Source of the DNA: RGIG4097 sp964550635
Lineage (GTDB): Bacteria > Bacillota > Clostridia > Christensenellales > CAG-917
Reading direction: 5' to 3'
NCBI GenBank assembly: GCA_964550635.1
Contig: CAZJZV010000029.1
Coordinates: 1 to 10,542, forward strand
DNA: 10,542 bases
Shown here one piece after another: positions 1 through 6,470 of this stretch (positions are counted from its first letter, which is position 1; every line of letters starts with the position of its first letter). A model generated the notes under the pieces. It ran no database searches and had not been told where the DNA came from. It saw only the letters and a list, made by a program, of their open reading frames with translations. The position numbers were made by a program, and so were the translations under genes.

Positions 1-394
1 CTTTACGTGCTTTGTGGAGACCGTATTTCTTACGTTCTTTCGCTCTGGGATCGCGGGTAAGGTAACCTGCTTTCTTGAGTGCGGAGCGATATGCTTCGGT
101 GTCTGCCACGCAAAGTGCTCTTGCGATACCGTGACGGATTGCGCCTGCTTGACCGGTCATTCCGCCGCCGTAGACGTTGACTGCGACGTCAAACTTGTCT
201 TTGGTGGAAGTGAGAACGAGGGGTTGTTCGACGATCATTCTCATGGTGTCAACGGGGAAGTAATCTTCAAAGGTACGACCGTTGATGACGATGGTGCCTT
301 CTCCGCCGGGGATAAGACGAACTCTTGCGATTGCTTTTTTACGTCTGCCGGTGCCGAGATATTGAACTTTTTTCGCTGCTTTTTTAGTCGCCAT
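1..394 (-). CDS. rpsI: 30S ribosomal protein S9 (3' end outside window)
   Basis: Small-subunit ribosomal protein S9, which sits in the 30S head with its C-terminal tail reaching the P-site tRNA. The reverse complement from the ATG at 394-392 reads MATKKAAKKVQYLGTGRRKK, then the S9 core including VNVYGGGMTGQAGAIRHGIA and finally DPRAKERKKYGLHKAR, all typical of bacterial S9. About 131 codons are present. The last few residues, normally ending in a basic SKR-type tail, lie beyond base 1, so this is truncated by the window edge and not broken. The start follows an AGAGGTG ribosome binding site that overlaps the end of rplM, with only 10 nt between the two genes. It is therefore co-transcribed and probably translationally coupled with rplM. 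The identification is very secure. Confidence 0.97.
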   Translation of the reverse strand, partial: MATKKAAKKVQYLGTGRRKKAIARVRLIPGGEGTIVINGRTFEDYFPVDTMRMIVEQPLVLTSTKDKFDVAVNVYGGGMTGQAGAIRHGIARALCVADTEAYRSALKKAGYLTRDPRAKERKKYGLHKARK

Positions 395-404
395 AATTCA
401 CCTC

Positions 405-869
405 TTACTTCAATTCGAGAGTTTCAGGGCATTGTGCCTGATGATTGTGTTCGCTTCCCGCATAGGTACGGAGTTTCTTGAGCATTTGGGTGCCGAGAGT
501 GTTCTTGGGGAGCATGCCTTTGACTGCTTTGTAGACGACGAATTCAGGTCTTTCTTTCATGAGTTTCTTGTATTGAATCTCTTTGAGACCGCCGACGAAA
601 CCGGAGTGATAACGATAGTATTTGTCTTCGAGTTTTTTGCCGGTGAGGACGACTTTGTCGCAGTTGATGACGATAACGTGATCGCCGCAGTCAACGTGAG
701 GGGTATATTCGGGTTTGTTCTTGCCTTTGAGAATGGATGCGACTTGGGACGCGAGTCTACCGAGAACCATATCGGTTGCATCGACGACGTACCATTTGCT
801 TTCCACTTCGCCGGGCTTTGCCATATAAGACTTATTGTTGTTTGCCATGTTGGACAAATCTTTGGCCAT
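405..869 (-). CDS. rplM: 50S ribosomal protein L13
   Basis: Large-subunit ribosomal protein L13, an early-assembly 23S rRNA binder. The 154-residue product contains the family landmarks YMAKPGEVESKWYVVDA (about residues 15-31), LGRLAS, GKNKPEYTPHVDCGDHVIVIN, the KYYRYHSGFVGG segment and VKGMLPKNTLGTQMLKKLR near the C-terminus. The start at 869 is chosen because AGGT following GG (GGAGGT, plus-strand 875-880) lies 5 nt upstream. An internal ATG at 848 lacks a ribosome binding site. This start gives an N-terminal extension of roughly 10-12 residues (MAKDLSNMANNN) relative to most L13 proteins of about 142-147 residues. It is the first gene of the rplM-rpsI operon and has its own sigma-A-type promoter and a structured leader. 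Confidence 0.97.
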   Translation of the reverse strand: MAKDLSNMANNNKSYMAKPGEVESKWYVVDATDMVLGRLASQVASILKGKNKPEYTPHVDCGDHVIVINCDKVVLTGKKLEDKYYRYHSGFVGGLKEIQYKKLMKERPEFVVYKAVKGMLPKNTLGTQMLKKLRTYAGSEHNHQAQCPETLELK

Positions 870-988
870 AGCGGACCTCCAAATTTTTCAGTATTTTCTT
901 TTGACCGATCGCGGTCGTGGGACGGAGTCCCTGTATATAGACTGCGGTTCAAGGGGCTAGTTCTCCCCGCAATAAACTTCTATAAGCC
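870..988 (-). ncRNA. Structured 5' leader of rplM-rpsI mRNA, candidate L13 leader
   Basis: About 118 nt separate the predicted transcription start (near 988) from the rplM start codon, and three inverted repeats are visible in the transcript. The first is a two-part stem pairing 979-984 with 936-941 (TATAGA/TCTATA) and 967-971 with 943-947 (TGCGG/CCGCA), with an internal GGGG/CCCC that could compete. The second is a perfect 5-bp hairpin GGGAC/GTCCC at 919-931 with a 3-nt loop. The third is a perfect 5-bp hairpin GACCG/CGGTC at 903-916 with a 4-nt loop. Ribosomal protein leaders that bind their own product are known upstream of rplM in Firmicutes (the L13 leader family), and position and structure fit that idea. 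I did not match the family consensus base by base, so membership is an inference. Confidence 0.5.
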
Positions 989-993
989 TTGTA

Positions 994-1022
994 ATAATAT
1001 AAAATAACAGAAAAGATGTCAA
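994..1022 (-). promoter_or_regulatory. Sigma-A promoter of rplM-rpsI
   Basis: On the minus strand a perfect -35 hexamer TTGACA (plus 1017-1022) is followed by a 17-bp spacer and the -10 hexamer TATTAT (plus 994-999), five of six consensus bases. The predicted start is near 988. This near-ideal promoter fits the strong expression expected of a ribosomal protein operon. Confidence 0.9.
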
Positions 1023-1075
1023 GCAATTTTCGACACCTTTTCGTTTTTTCCGAAATTTAGCGGTTGCTTTTGCAC

Positions 1076-3121
1076 CTACACACCGAAATTCACTTCGACG
1101 GGCGCGCCATCAAGGACGACGTCATAGGATTTTTCTTTTCCGTCCCTACCGATAAACGCGACTTTTATCTCCGTGCGTTTGCGGTTGCCTGCGGGTGAAA
1201 TCGTCAATCTATCCGTGCGATTTTCAAATTCGATACCGCTTCTGTCGTCGTCGCGCATAACGTAATTATTCTCGCCTTCGTACACCCTGACTTCAAGGCA
1301 ATCGAAGGATTGGGAGTTGCCTTTTCTGTCCGCTATCATAGGCACGATACCGCCGTCTTTTACGAAAACGGGTATGCGGTCAAGGGGTGATTCGATTTCG
1401 TAGACCTGTCCGCCGTCGTAACGCACTCCCGTGAAAAAGTCCGTCCAACCGCCGCTTGGCAGATAGACTTTCGTCACCGCCACTCCGTTTTTCATCGGGG
1501 ACGTGACGGGTGCGACGAGCATCTCGCTTCCGAAGAAATATTCGTCCTTTGCCTTGTAGCCGTTTTTGGACTTGTCAAGGTAGTATATCGGCATCATCAA
1601 AGGCACACCGTCCTTTGCGGTAGCGACGTTTGCGGTGTAGAGATAGGGCAAAAGCCTATGGCGCAATCTCAAAAAGTCCGTCGTGATTTTTTCCGCTTTT
1701 TCGCCGTATAACCACGGCTCTTTGCTCCAAGATTTGTTGTTGGAGTGCAGTCTGTTGATGGGGGAAAACACGCCGAATTGTATCCATCTGGTATAAAGTT
1801 CCGCATTGCCCTTGCCGAACAAGTGTCCGCCTATATCGTGCGACCACCAAGAATAACCGACGTTTGAAGCGGTGGCGGTGAAGTAGGGTTGAATTTTAAG
1901 ACTCGCCCACGTCACGCTCGTATCCCCCGAAAAACCAAGCGGATAACGATGAGAGCCTATGCCTGCGTATCTCGACAACACGAGTGCTTTTCTGCCGTCC
2001 CTACCCGCATCGAGGGTGTGATAATGGTTGAGCGCCCAAAGGGGATCGAAACCTTTGAGTTTGGATTTCGTGCCCTGTTGCCAATCTATCCACCAAAAAT
2101 CCACGCCTTCGTTTTCGTAGGGGTGGTGCAGGACGTCAAAATAGGATTTCACGTATCGCATGGAAGTGAAGTCAAATTCAATCTGCTTTTTGGTGTCGGG
2201 GTTTACGCCGTTGGCTCTTGCCATTTCGGGATATTGCTTTTCAAAATATCTGACGCCGTCGCGGGGGTGCAGATTCATCGTGATTGCAAGCCCCTTGCCC
2301 TTGAGCGTATCGAACATTGCCTTGTAGTCGGGGAAGAGTTTTTCGTTGAAGGTGTAACCCGTCCAACCCCTGCCCTGAAAACTCTTGTACTCCGCGTCTT
2401 TCGGGACGTCCTTGACGAGATGCCAATCCATATCGATCGTCGCGACGGTGAAAGGAATATCCTTTTTCTCGAACTCGTCCATAAGGTCGAGATACTCTTT
2501 TTGGGTGTATGCGTGGTAGCGCGACCACCAGTTGCCGAGAGCGTATTTCGGGATGAGCGGGGTGTAACCCGTCAAGCCGTAAAACTCTTTGAGTCCGCCG
2601 AGATAGTCGTCGTCGAAAGCGAAAACGTACTTATCCGTCACGCCGTATTCACGAGGAGAAACTGTGCCGTCCGCATTCAAAAGCAAGGAGTGAGAGTCGT
2701 CAAGTTCGGTGACTCCCGAAGTCGAAAAAAGCCCGTTCCCCATTCTGACGAAAAGGGTGTCGAGCTTTATCCAACCAAAACTGAAATCAAGAGTGCGCGC
2801 GGTGCCTTTGAGGTTTCTTCCGTGACGAGCGTCCCGCCAACCGTCCTCCTTTTTCACAAGCACGTTTGCGGTGTGTTTGTTGATGAAAAATTCTTTTTCT
2901 TTCGTCACAACACGCACTTCATCTTTCGTTTTTGCATATGTAAACTGCGGATTTGCGAAATTTCTGCAAACGACGGACTGTGACGGTCTGTCTTCGAATT
3001 TTCCGCCGACGACGTGTTCGAGACGAAGGATTCTGTCCGTGATAACGGTGATACGGAAGTCCCCGTCCACTATCGTATTTTCGGGCTTTGCAGAGGCAAG
3101 AGATACGCCGAATCTATCCAT
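1076..3121 (-). CDS. Glycoside hydrolase family 31 (alpha-glucosidase-like)
   Basis: A 681-residue retaining alpha-glycosidase of family GH31, probably acting in the cytoplasm on alpha-linked oligosaccharides because no signal peptide is visible. An N-terminal beta-sandwich region (about 1-190) precedes the (beta/alpha)8 catalytic region, which opens near G196 with GNWWSRYHAYTQKEY. The likely nucleophile is D346 in FWWIDWQQG, the likely acid/base is D400 in GFSGDTSVTW, and SWWSHDIGGH follows around D429. A C-terminal beta domain (about 520-681) includes VYLPSGGWTDFFTG. The nucleophile motif departs from the classical W-x-D-M-N-E signature. The start is supported by AAGGAGGG 4 nt upstream, which overlaps the end of the XRE-cupin gene 9 nt away, indicating one operon and coupled translation. 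No convincing terminator follows before the rplM promoter. GH31 membership is secure. The exact substrate (glucose, xylose, galactose or sulfoquinovose linkages) cannot be read from sequence. Confidence 0.93.
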   Translation of the reverse strand: MDRFGVSLASAKPENTIVDGDFRITVITDRILRLEHVVGGKFEDRPSQSVVCRNFANPQFTYAKTKDEVRVVTKEKEFFINKHTANVLVKKEDGWRDARHGRNLKGTARTLDFSFGWIKLDTLFVRMGNGLFSTSGVTELDDSHSLLLNADGTVSPREYGVTDKYVFAFDDDYLGGLKEFYGLTGYTPLIPKYALGNWWSRYHAYTQKEYLDLMDEFEKKDIPFTVATIDMDWHLVKDVPKDAEYKSFQGRGWTGYTFNEKLFPDYKAMFDTLKGKGLAITMNLHPRDGVRYFEKQYPEMARANGVNPDTKKQIEFDFTSMRYVKSYFDVLHHPYENEGVDFWWIDWQQGTKSKLKGFDPLWALNHYHTLDAGRDGRKALVLSRYAGIGSHRYPLGFSGDTSVTWASLKIQPYFTATASNVGYSWWSHDIGGHLFGKGNAELYTRWIQFGVFSPINRLHSNNKSWSKEPWLYGEKAEKITTDFLRLRHRLLPYLYTANVATAKDGVPLMMPIYYLDKSKNGYKAKDEYFFGSEMLVAPVTSPMKNGVAVTKVYLPSGGWTDFFTGVRYDGGQVYEIESPLDRIPVFVKDGGIVPMIADRKGNSQSFDCLEVRVYEGENNYVMRDDDRSGIEFENRTDRLTISPAGNRKRTEIKVAFIGRDGKEKSYDVVLDGAPVEVNFGV

Positions 3122-3130
3122 AAGCCCTCC

Positions 3131-3703
3131 TTATTCTTCAATCGCTCGGAGCACTATTGCGATGAATTTGCAGTCCTTTCCGCCGACGGCTATCATGCCG
3201 TGGGGTTGTCCGCTATCGTAGTACGCGGTGTCACCTGCGCGCAAAATTTCGGTCTTGCCGTTGATGACGATTTTCAGTTCGCCGTCAAGGATATAATCCA
3301 TTTCTTGTCCCTTGTGAGTGGACAGGGATATGGGTTGTTCTTCCGCTTCCTTGCTGTACGGCACGGACACCAAAAACGGATCGGCGGTGCGCCCGCGGAA
3401 GTTTTGAGCAAGGTGTTCGTATCTGAAAGAATGGCGTCTTTCGGTGAGTACGCCCTGACCTGCGCGCACGATACTATAACTCGAAAGTTTGGGGGTATGC
3501 CCTGTTAGCAGTGCGGTCACGTCCACTCCGAATTTGCCTGCGCAATTATACAAAAACGTGACTGAAAAATCTCTATCGCCGTTCTCGTATTCGAGATAAG
3601 TTTTCTCGTCCACGCCCGTGACGGCGCACATTTCTTCGACGGTGACTTCGGTGATTTCTCTCAATGCTCTGAGTCTTTCTGCTATTTCTGCGGTCCTTGA
3701 CAT
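3131..3703 (-). CDS. XRE-family transcriptional regulator with C-terminal cupin
   Basis: A 190-residue DNA-binding regulator. An N-terminal helix-turn-helix of the XRE/Cro type (about residues 6-66: LRALREITEVTVEEMCAVTGVDEKTYLEYENG) is joined to a C-terminal cupin_2 barrel (about 110-190) with H130 in THKGQEMDYILDGEL, E134, and H168 in AGDTAYYDSGQPHGM. In this class the cupin is thought to sense a small molecule while the HTH binds an operator. The ATG at 3703 is preferred because GGAG lies 6 nt upstream. An in-frame TTG at 3715 overlaps that site and is rejected. It is the first gene of the operon with the GH31 hydrolase, which suggests control of sugar use. A perfect palindrome at its own transcription start suggests autoregulation. 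The ligand is unknown. Other XRE-cupin proteins regulate polyamine or amino-acid genes, so the sugar link rests on context only. Confidence 0.92.
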   Translation of the reverse strand: MSRTAEIAERLRALREITEVTVEEMCAVTGVDEKTYLEYENGDRDFSVTFLYNCAGKFGVDVTALLTGHTPKLSSYSIVRAGQGVLTERRHSFRYEHLAQNFRGRTADPFLVSVPYSKEAEEQPISLSTHKGQEMDYILDGELKIVINGKTEILRAGDTAYYDSGQPHGMIAVGGKDCKFIAIVLRAIEE

Positions 3704-3732
3704 GCTAGTCTCCAAACGGCAACGAAGTGCCT

Positions 3733-3751
3733 TACTTTATTTCATAAAGTA
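3733..3751. promoter_or_regulatory. 19-bp inverted repeat, candidate operator for the XRE-cupin regulator
   Basis: The minus strand reads TACTTTATGAAATAAAGTA: two perfect 8-bp arms separated by 3 bp. Its edge touches the -10 hexamer (3751-3756) and it covers the expected transcription start of the regulator-GH31 operon, the classic location for an autorepressor site. The fit to a dimeric XRE protein is inference. The inverted repeat itself is seen directly. Confidence 0.65.
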
Positions 3752-3779
3752 TTTTAGCAAACGCCGCCATCGTTGTCAA
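3751..3779 (-). promoter_or_regulatory. Sigma-A promoter of the XRE-cupin/GH31 operon
   Basis: On the minus strand a perfect TTGACA -35 (plus 3774-3779), a 17-bp spacer and a TAAAAT -10 (plus 3751-3756) precede the regulator by about 50 nt. A promoter this strong on a regulator-hydrolase operon implies that repression is needed, which fits the palindrome over the start site. Confidence 0.85.
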
Positions 3780-3802
3780 TAGCGGATGAGTTTTCATAGA
3801 AT
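3773..3802 (+). promoter_or_regulatory. Putative promoter of glmS, overlapping the divergent -35
   Basis: TTGTCA (3773-3778), an 18-bp spacer and TAGAAT (3797-3802) would start transcription near 3809. The -35 overlaps the opposite-strand -35 of the regulator operon (3774-3779) by five bases, so the two polymerases could not bind at once. The resulting leader is under 10 nt and carries only a partial ribosome binding site (GGGTGA), leaving no room for a glmS ribozyme. Confidence 0.55.
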
Positions 3803-3816
3803 ACTTCGGGTGAATT

Positions 3817-5532
3817 ATGTGCGGAATTATCGGAATTTCAGGAAAAGGCAAGGTTAAATCACTTCTCATCGACGGGCTTTCCGCCCTTGAATACCGCGGT
3901 TACGACAGTGCGGGGGTTGCTTTCGGCGGGGAGAATATCGACGTCTACAAGTGCGGGGAAAGAGTGGGTGCGCTCGCAAAAATGATACCGCATTCTGCGG
4001 ACGGAAACGTAGGTGTCGGGCATACTCGTTGGGCAACCCACGGCGAAGTGTGCGCGAAAAACGCTCATCCCCACCTGTCTCCGAACGGAGAGTTTGCGAT
4101 AGTACATAACGGCGTTGTGGAAAACTGCGACGAATTGAAAGAAATTCTGCTATCAAACGGTGAGAGTTTTTCGTCGGATACGGACAGCGAAATCATCGCT
4201 CATCTCCTTGAAAACAACTACCGCGGAGATATGCTTTCCGCAGTCAAAGATACGGCGGATATGCTCGTCGGTTCGGCAACTTTCCTTGCAATCAAAAAAG
4301 GGGACGACAAGGTCTATTGTCACAAAAGAGGGACCGCTCTCGTCGTCGGGGAAAACGACTTCGGTGGTTATGCCAGTAGCGACGCTCTCGCCCTTCAAAA
4401 CTACTGCGAAAGCGAATGCGTGCTATCCGACGGAGATATTGCTATCGTCGGTGCGGACGGAGTGCAAATTTACCGAAACGGTAAGGGGGTAGAATGCGAA
4501 AAAATACCATTCTTCCAAAAACCGCCCGCGAAATGCGACTGCCATATGAAAAGCGAAATCGAAGAAATACCCGCCGCGCTTGAAAACACATTTTCGACTC
4601 CTATCCCCGACGACTGCGTTTTGAAAATCAGGCAATCTGAGCGGATAGCGATTTTTGCGTGCGGGACTGCATACCACGCGGGACTATACGGCAAGTACGT
4701 TTTTGAAAAGATTGCGGGAATACCCACCGACGTTTACGTTGCAAGCGAAAGCGACGACGTCAGATTTTTATCCCCTGCGGTTTTTGCGATTTTCATCAGT
4801 CAGAGCGGGGAAACAGCGGACACTCTGCAAGCACTCAAAAAACTGAAAACTCTCGGACTCCCTACCCTTGCAATCACCAACGTGCCTTTGAGCACGATAA
4901 CTTTCGGCGCGGACTATTCCATAATCACGGGTGCGGGCGCGGAAATTGCGGTCGCCGCCACCAAATCGTATAATTGTCAGTTGCTATCTCTCTATATGCT
5001 ATCGTCAAAAGTCGCGGGACGAAACAACGCGTGTGCGGTCAAGGGGATGATAGCGTCCGCAATGGGAATGGTGCAGTCAACAAAAATCAACGAAAACGCA
5101 ACCGCCAAAAAACTATTTTTCATAGGCAAGGGAGCGGACGGAATAACCGCAAAAGAAGGTGCGTTGAAATTCAAGGAAATCACCTACAAAATGACGGACG
5201 CCTATCCGTCGGGGGAATTGAAACACGGCGCGATTGCTCTCGTTGACGAGAGTGCGCTCGTCGTTGTCATCGCAACAAACGTAGCGGACAAGGAGCGCAC
5301 GCAAGCGACGATAAAGGAATTGAAAACGAGAAAAGCGACCGTTGTAACTTTATCTGCAATAGGTGATTTAGGCGGGGACGAAACCATACACATACCCCCG
5401 CTCGACGACGAAATTCTCTATCCGATTCTTGCGATAATACCCCTTCAAAAACTTGCGCTCGAAACGTCGTTGTCCCTGGGGATAAACCCCGACAAACCGC
5501 GAAACCTTGCAAAAAGCGTGACGGTGATTTAG
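3817..5532 (+). CDS. glmS: Glutamine--fructose-6-phosphate aminotransferase (isomerizing)
   Basis: Makes glucosamine-6-phosphate from fructose-6-phosphate and glutamine, the committed step to UDP-GlcNAc and peptidoglycan. The N-terminal glutaminase domain begins MCGIIGISGKG with the catalytic C2 exposed after Met removal. It includes LSALEYRGYDSAG, HTRWATHG (69-76) and the SDTDSE segment. Two SIS sugar-isomerase domains follow: one with FACGTAYHAG and ISQSGET (328-333), the other with AKEGALKFKEITY and GELKHG (H470). The C-terminus PRNLAKSVTVI supplies the conserved lysine K566. At 571 residues it is about 35-40 shorter than the common 600-610. The shortening is spread through the glutaminase domain and linker, and all key motifs are intact. 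The ribosome binding site is weak (GGGTGA, 4 nt from ATG) and no glmS ribozyme is present upstream. The function is secure. Confidence 0.96.
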   Translation: MCGIIGISGKGKVKSLLIDGLSALEYRGYDSAGVAFGGENIDVYKCGERVGALAKMIPHSADGNVGVGHTRWATHGEVCAKNAHPHLSPNGEFAIVHNGVVENCDELKEILLSNGESFSSDTDSEIIAHLLENNYRGDMLSAVKDTADMLVGSATFLAIKKGDDKVYCHKRGTALVVGENDFGGYASSDALALQNYCESECVLSDGDIAIVGADGVQIYRNGKGVECEKIPFFQKPPAKCDCHMKSEIEEIPAALENTFSTPIPDDCVLKIRQSERIAIFACGTAYHAGLYGKYVFEKIAGIPTDVYVASESDDVRFLSPAVFAIFISQSGETADTLQALKKLKTLGLPTLAITNVPLSTITFGADYSIITGAGAEIAVAATKSYNCQLLSLYMLSSKVAGRNNACAVKGMIASAMGMVQSTKINENATAKKLFFIGKGADGITAKEGALKFKEITYKMTDAYPSGELKHGAIALVDESALVVVIATNVADKERTQATIKELKTRKATVVTLSAIGDLGGDETIHIPPLDDEILYPILAIIPLQKLALETSLSLGINPDKPRNLAKSVTVI

Positions 5533-5559
5533 CAGATTAGGCGGAGCAAAAGCGCATAT

Positions 5560-5590
5560 GCCGTTGCTTTTGAAAACCAAAAACAACGGC
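5560..5590. repeat. Long hairpin downstream of glmS
   Basis: GCCGTTG (5560-5566) pairs with CAACGGC (5584-5590), and inside it TTTTG (5568-5572) pairs with CAAAA (5578-5582) across one C-A mismatch, leaving a 5-nt loop. No T-run follows on either strand, so it is not a textbook terminator. It may protect the 3' end of the glmS transcript or help termination together with the second hairpin. Confidence 0.55.
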
Positions 5591-5606
5591 ACAAAAATGC
5601 AAAACA

Positions 5607-5643
5607 CGAAGTTTATCATTGGATTTTCAATAGATAAACTTCG
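5607..5643. terminator. Hairpin between convergent glmS and sirtuin genes, probable terminator
   Basis: CGAAGTTTATC (5607-5617) pairs perfectly with GATAAACTTCG (5633-5643), extended by ATTG/CAAT around a single bulged A, with a 6-nt loop. On the minus strand it is followed by a T-rich stretch (TGTTTTGCATTTTT), so it best serves the sirtuin gene ending at 5686. On the plus strand the downstream sequence is only modestly T-rich. A bidirectional role is plausible. Confidence 0.6.
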
Positions 5644-5685
5644 CGTTTGGAAATTTTCTTGCGTTTACTTCCTTTTTGTTGTCCG

Positions 5686-6426
5686 TTACTTTTGCAGGTC
5701 GCGAACAACCCTCGTCACGTCTTCGTGAATGGCAATCTCGGCAAGTCCGTCCGCATTCGTTTCCCCTTTGTTGAGTAGCACGAGATGCTTGCCACCGAAA
5801 AACTCTACAAGGGATGCGGCGGGATATACGACGAGAGAAGTCCCCACCACAAACATAACGTCCGCCTGACTGATTGCGTTTATCGCACCGTCCAAAACAA
5901 AACTGTCCAAATTCTCTTCGTATAGCACGACGTCGGGGTGTATTACTCCACCGCAAGAGTCGCATTTCGGCGCGCCGTCCGCACTCATCACGTAATCGAG
6001 ATTGAAGAATTTCCCGCAACGCATACAGTGATTGCGATACACGCTTCCGTGCAATTCGTACACGTTTTTCGCACCCGCCGCGGAATGCAAGCCGTCGATG
6101 TTTTGGGTGACCGTCGCAAGCAACTTCCCTTCCTTTTCAAGATTTGCAAAATACTTGTGCGCAACGTTTGGTTTTGCGTTGCGGTAAACCATTTTGTTTT
6201 TGTAGAAGTCGTAGAAACCGTTGGTGTCGTAGGAAAAATAGGTGCGCGACAACATATACTCCGCGCTGAATTTGCCGTGGGAAGTATTATATAATCCCCC
6301 TGCGCTGCGGAAGTCGGGTATGCCGCTCGGCACTGATATTCCCGCGCCGGCGAAAAGCACTCCGCATTTCATATCGCGGACGACCGCTTTCAACTCTTCG
6401 ATTTTGCTTTCGTATGATTTATCCAT
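5686..6426 (-). CDS. NAD-dependent protein deacylase, Sir2 family
   Basis: A 246-residue sirtuin that removes acyl groups from lysines while consuming NAD+, releasing nicotinamide and O-acyl-ADP-ribose. The Rossmann NAD site is marked by FAGAGISVPSGIPDFRS, the nicotinamide pocket by TQNIDGLH, the catalytic base by H126 in YELHGS, and the ribose/NAD site by GTSLVVYPAASLV. Four cysteines (C134, C137, C155, C158) form the zinc-ribbon pair CxxC...CxxC. The sequence resembles the bacterial class that includes Thermotoga Sir2 more than the CobB desuccinylase type, since the A-x-x-Y/R residues after PDFR that mark sirtuin-5-like enzymes are not evident. The start at 6426 is supported by AGAGGT a few bases upstream. 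A TTG at 6459 is in frame but has no ribosome binding site and lies upstream of the -10 box. It is divergent from the aminotransferase gene and convergent with glmS. Its cellular targets are unknown. Confidence 0.95.
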   Translation of the reverse strand: MDKSYESKIEELKAVVRDMKCGVLFAGAGISVPSGIPDFRSAGGLYNTSHGKFSAEYMLSRTYFSYDTNGFYDFYKNKMVYRNAKPNVAHKYFANLEKEGKLLATVTQNIDGLHSAAGAKNVYELHGSVYRNHCMRCGKFFNLDYVMSADGAPKCDSCGGVIHPDVVLYEENLDSFVLDGAINAISQADVMFVVGTSLVVYPAASLVEFFGGKHLVLLNKGETNADGLAEIAIHEDVTRVVRDLQK

Positions 6427-6441
6427 AACAACCTCTTTTTT

Positions 6442-6470
6442 ATCATACCACCCTTTCAAAAATAATTCAA
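6442..6470 (-). promoter_or_regulatory. Promoter of the sirtuin gene
   Basis: On the minus strand TTGAAT (plus 6465-6470), a 17-bp spacer and TATGAT (plus 6442-6447) predict a start about 10-12 nt before the ribosome binding site and ATG. The -10 matches five of six bases and the -35 four of six. The leader would be very short. Confidence 0.7.

Noticed and set aside
14..1007. Plus-strand open frames opposite rpsI and rplM
   Set aside because: They are shadows of highly conserved ribosomal genes with strong ribosome binding sites on the minus strand.
1889..2983. Long 364-codon open frame on the plus strand opposite the GH31 gene
   Set aside because: It is antisense to a gene with clear catalytic motifs and shows no domain of its own. 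Codon bias of the GH31 gene explains the open frame.
3704..3715. Upstream TTG start extending the XRE-cupin regulator by four residues
   Set aside because: The TTG codon overlaps the GGAG ribosome binding site that serves the ATG at 3703, so it cannot be the main start.
6427..6459. Upstream TTG start for the sirtuin adding 11 residues
   Set aside because: It lies upstream of the predicted -10 box and has no ribosome binding site. The ATG at 6426 has one.
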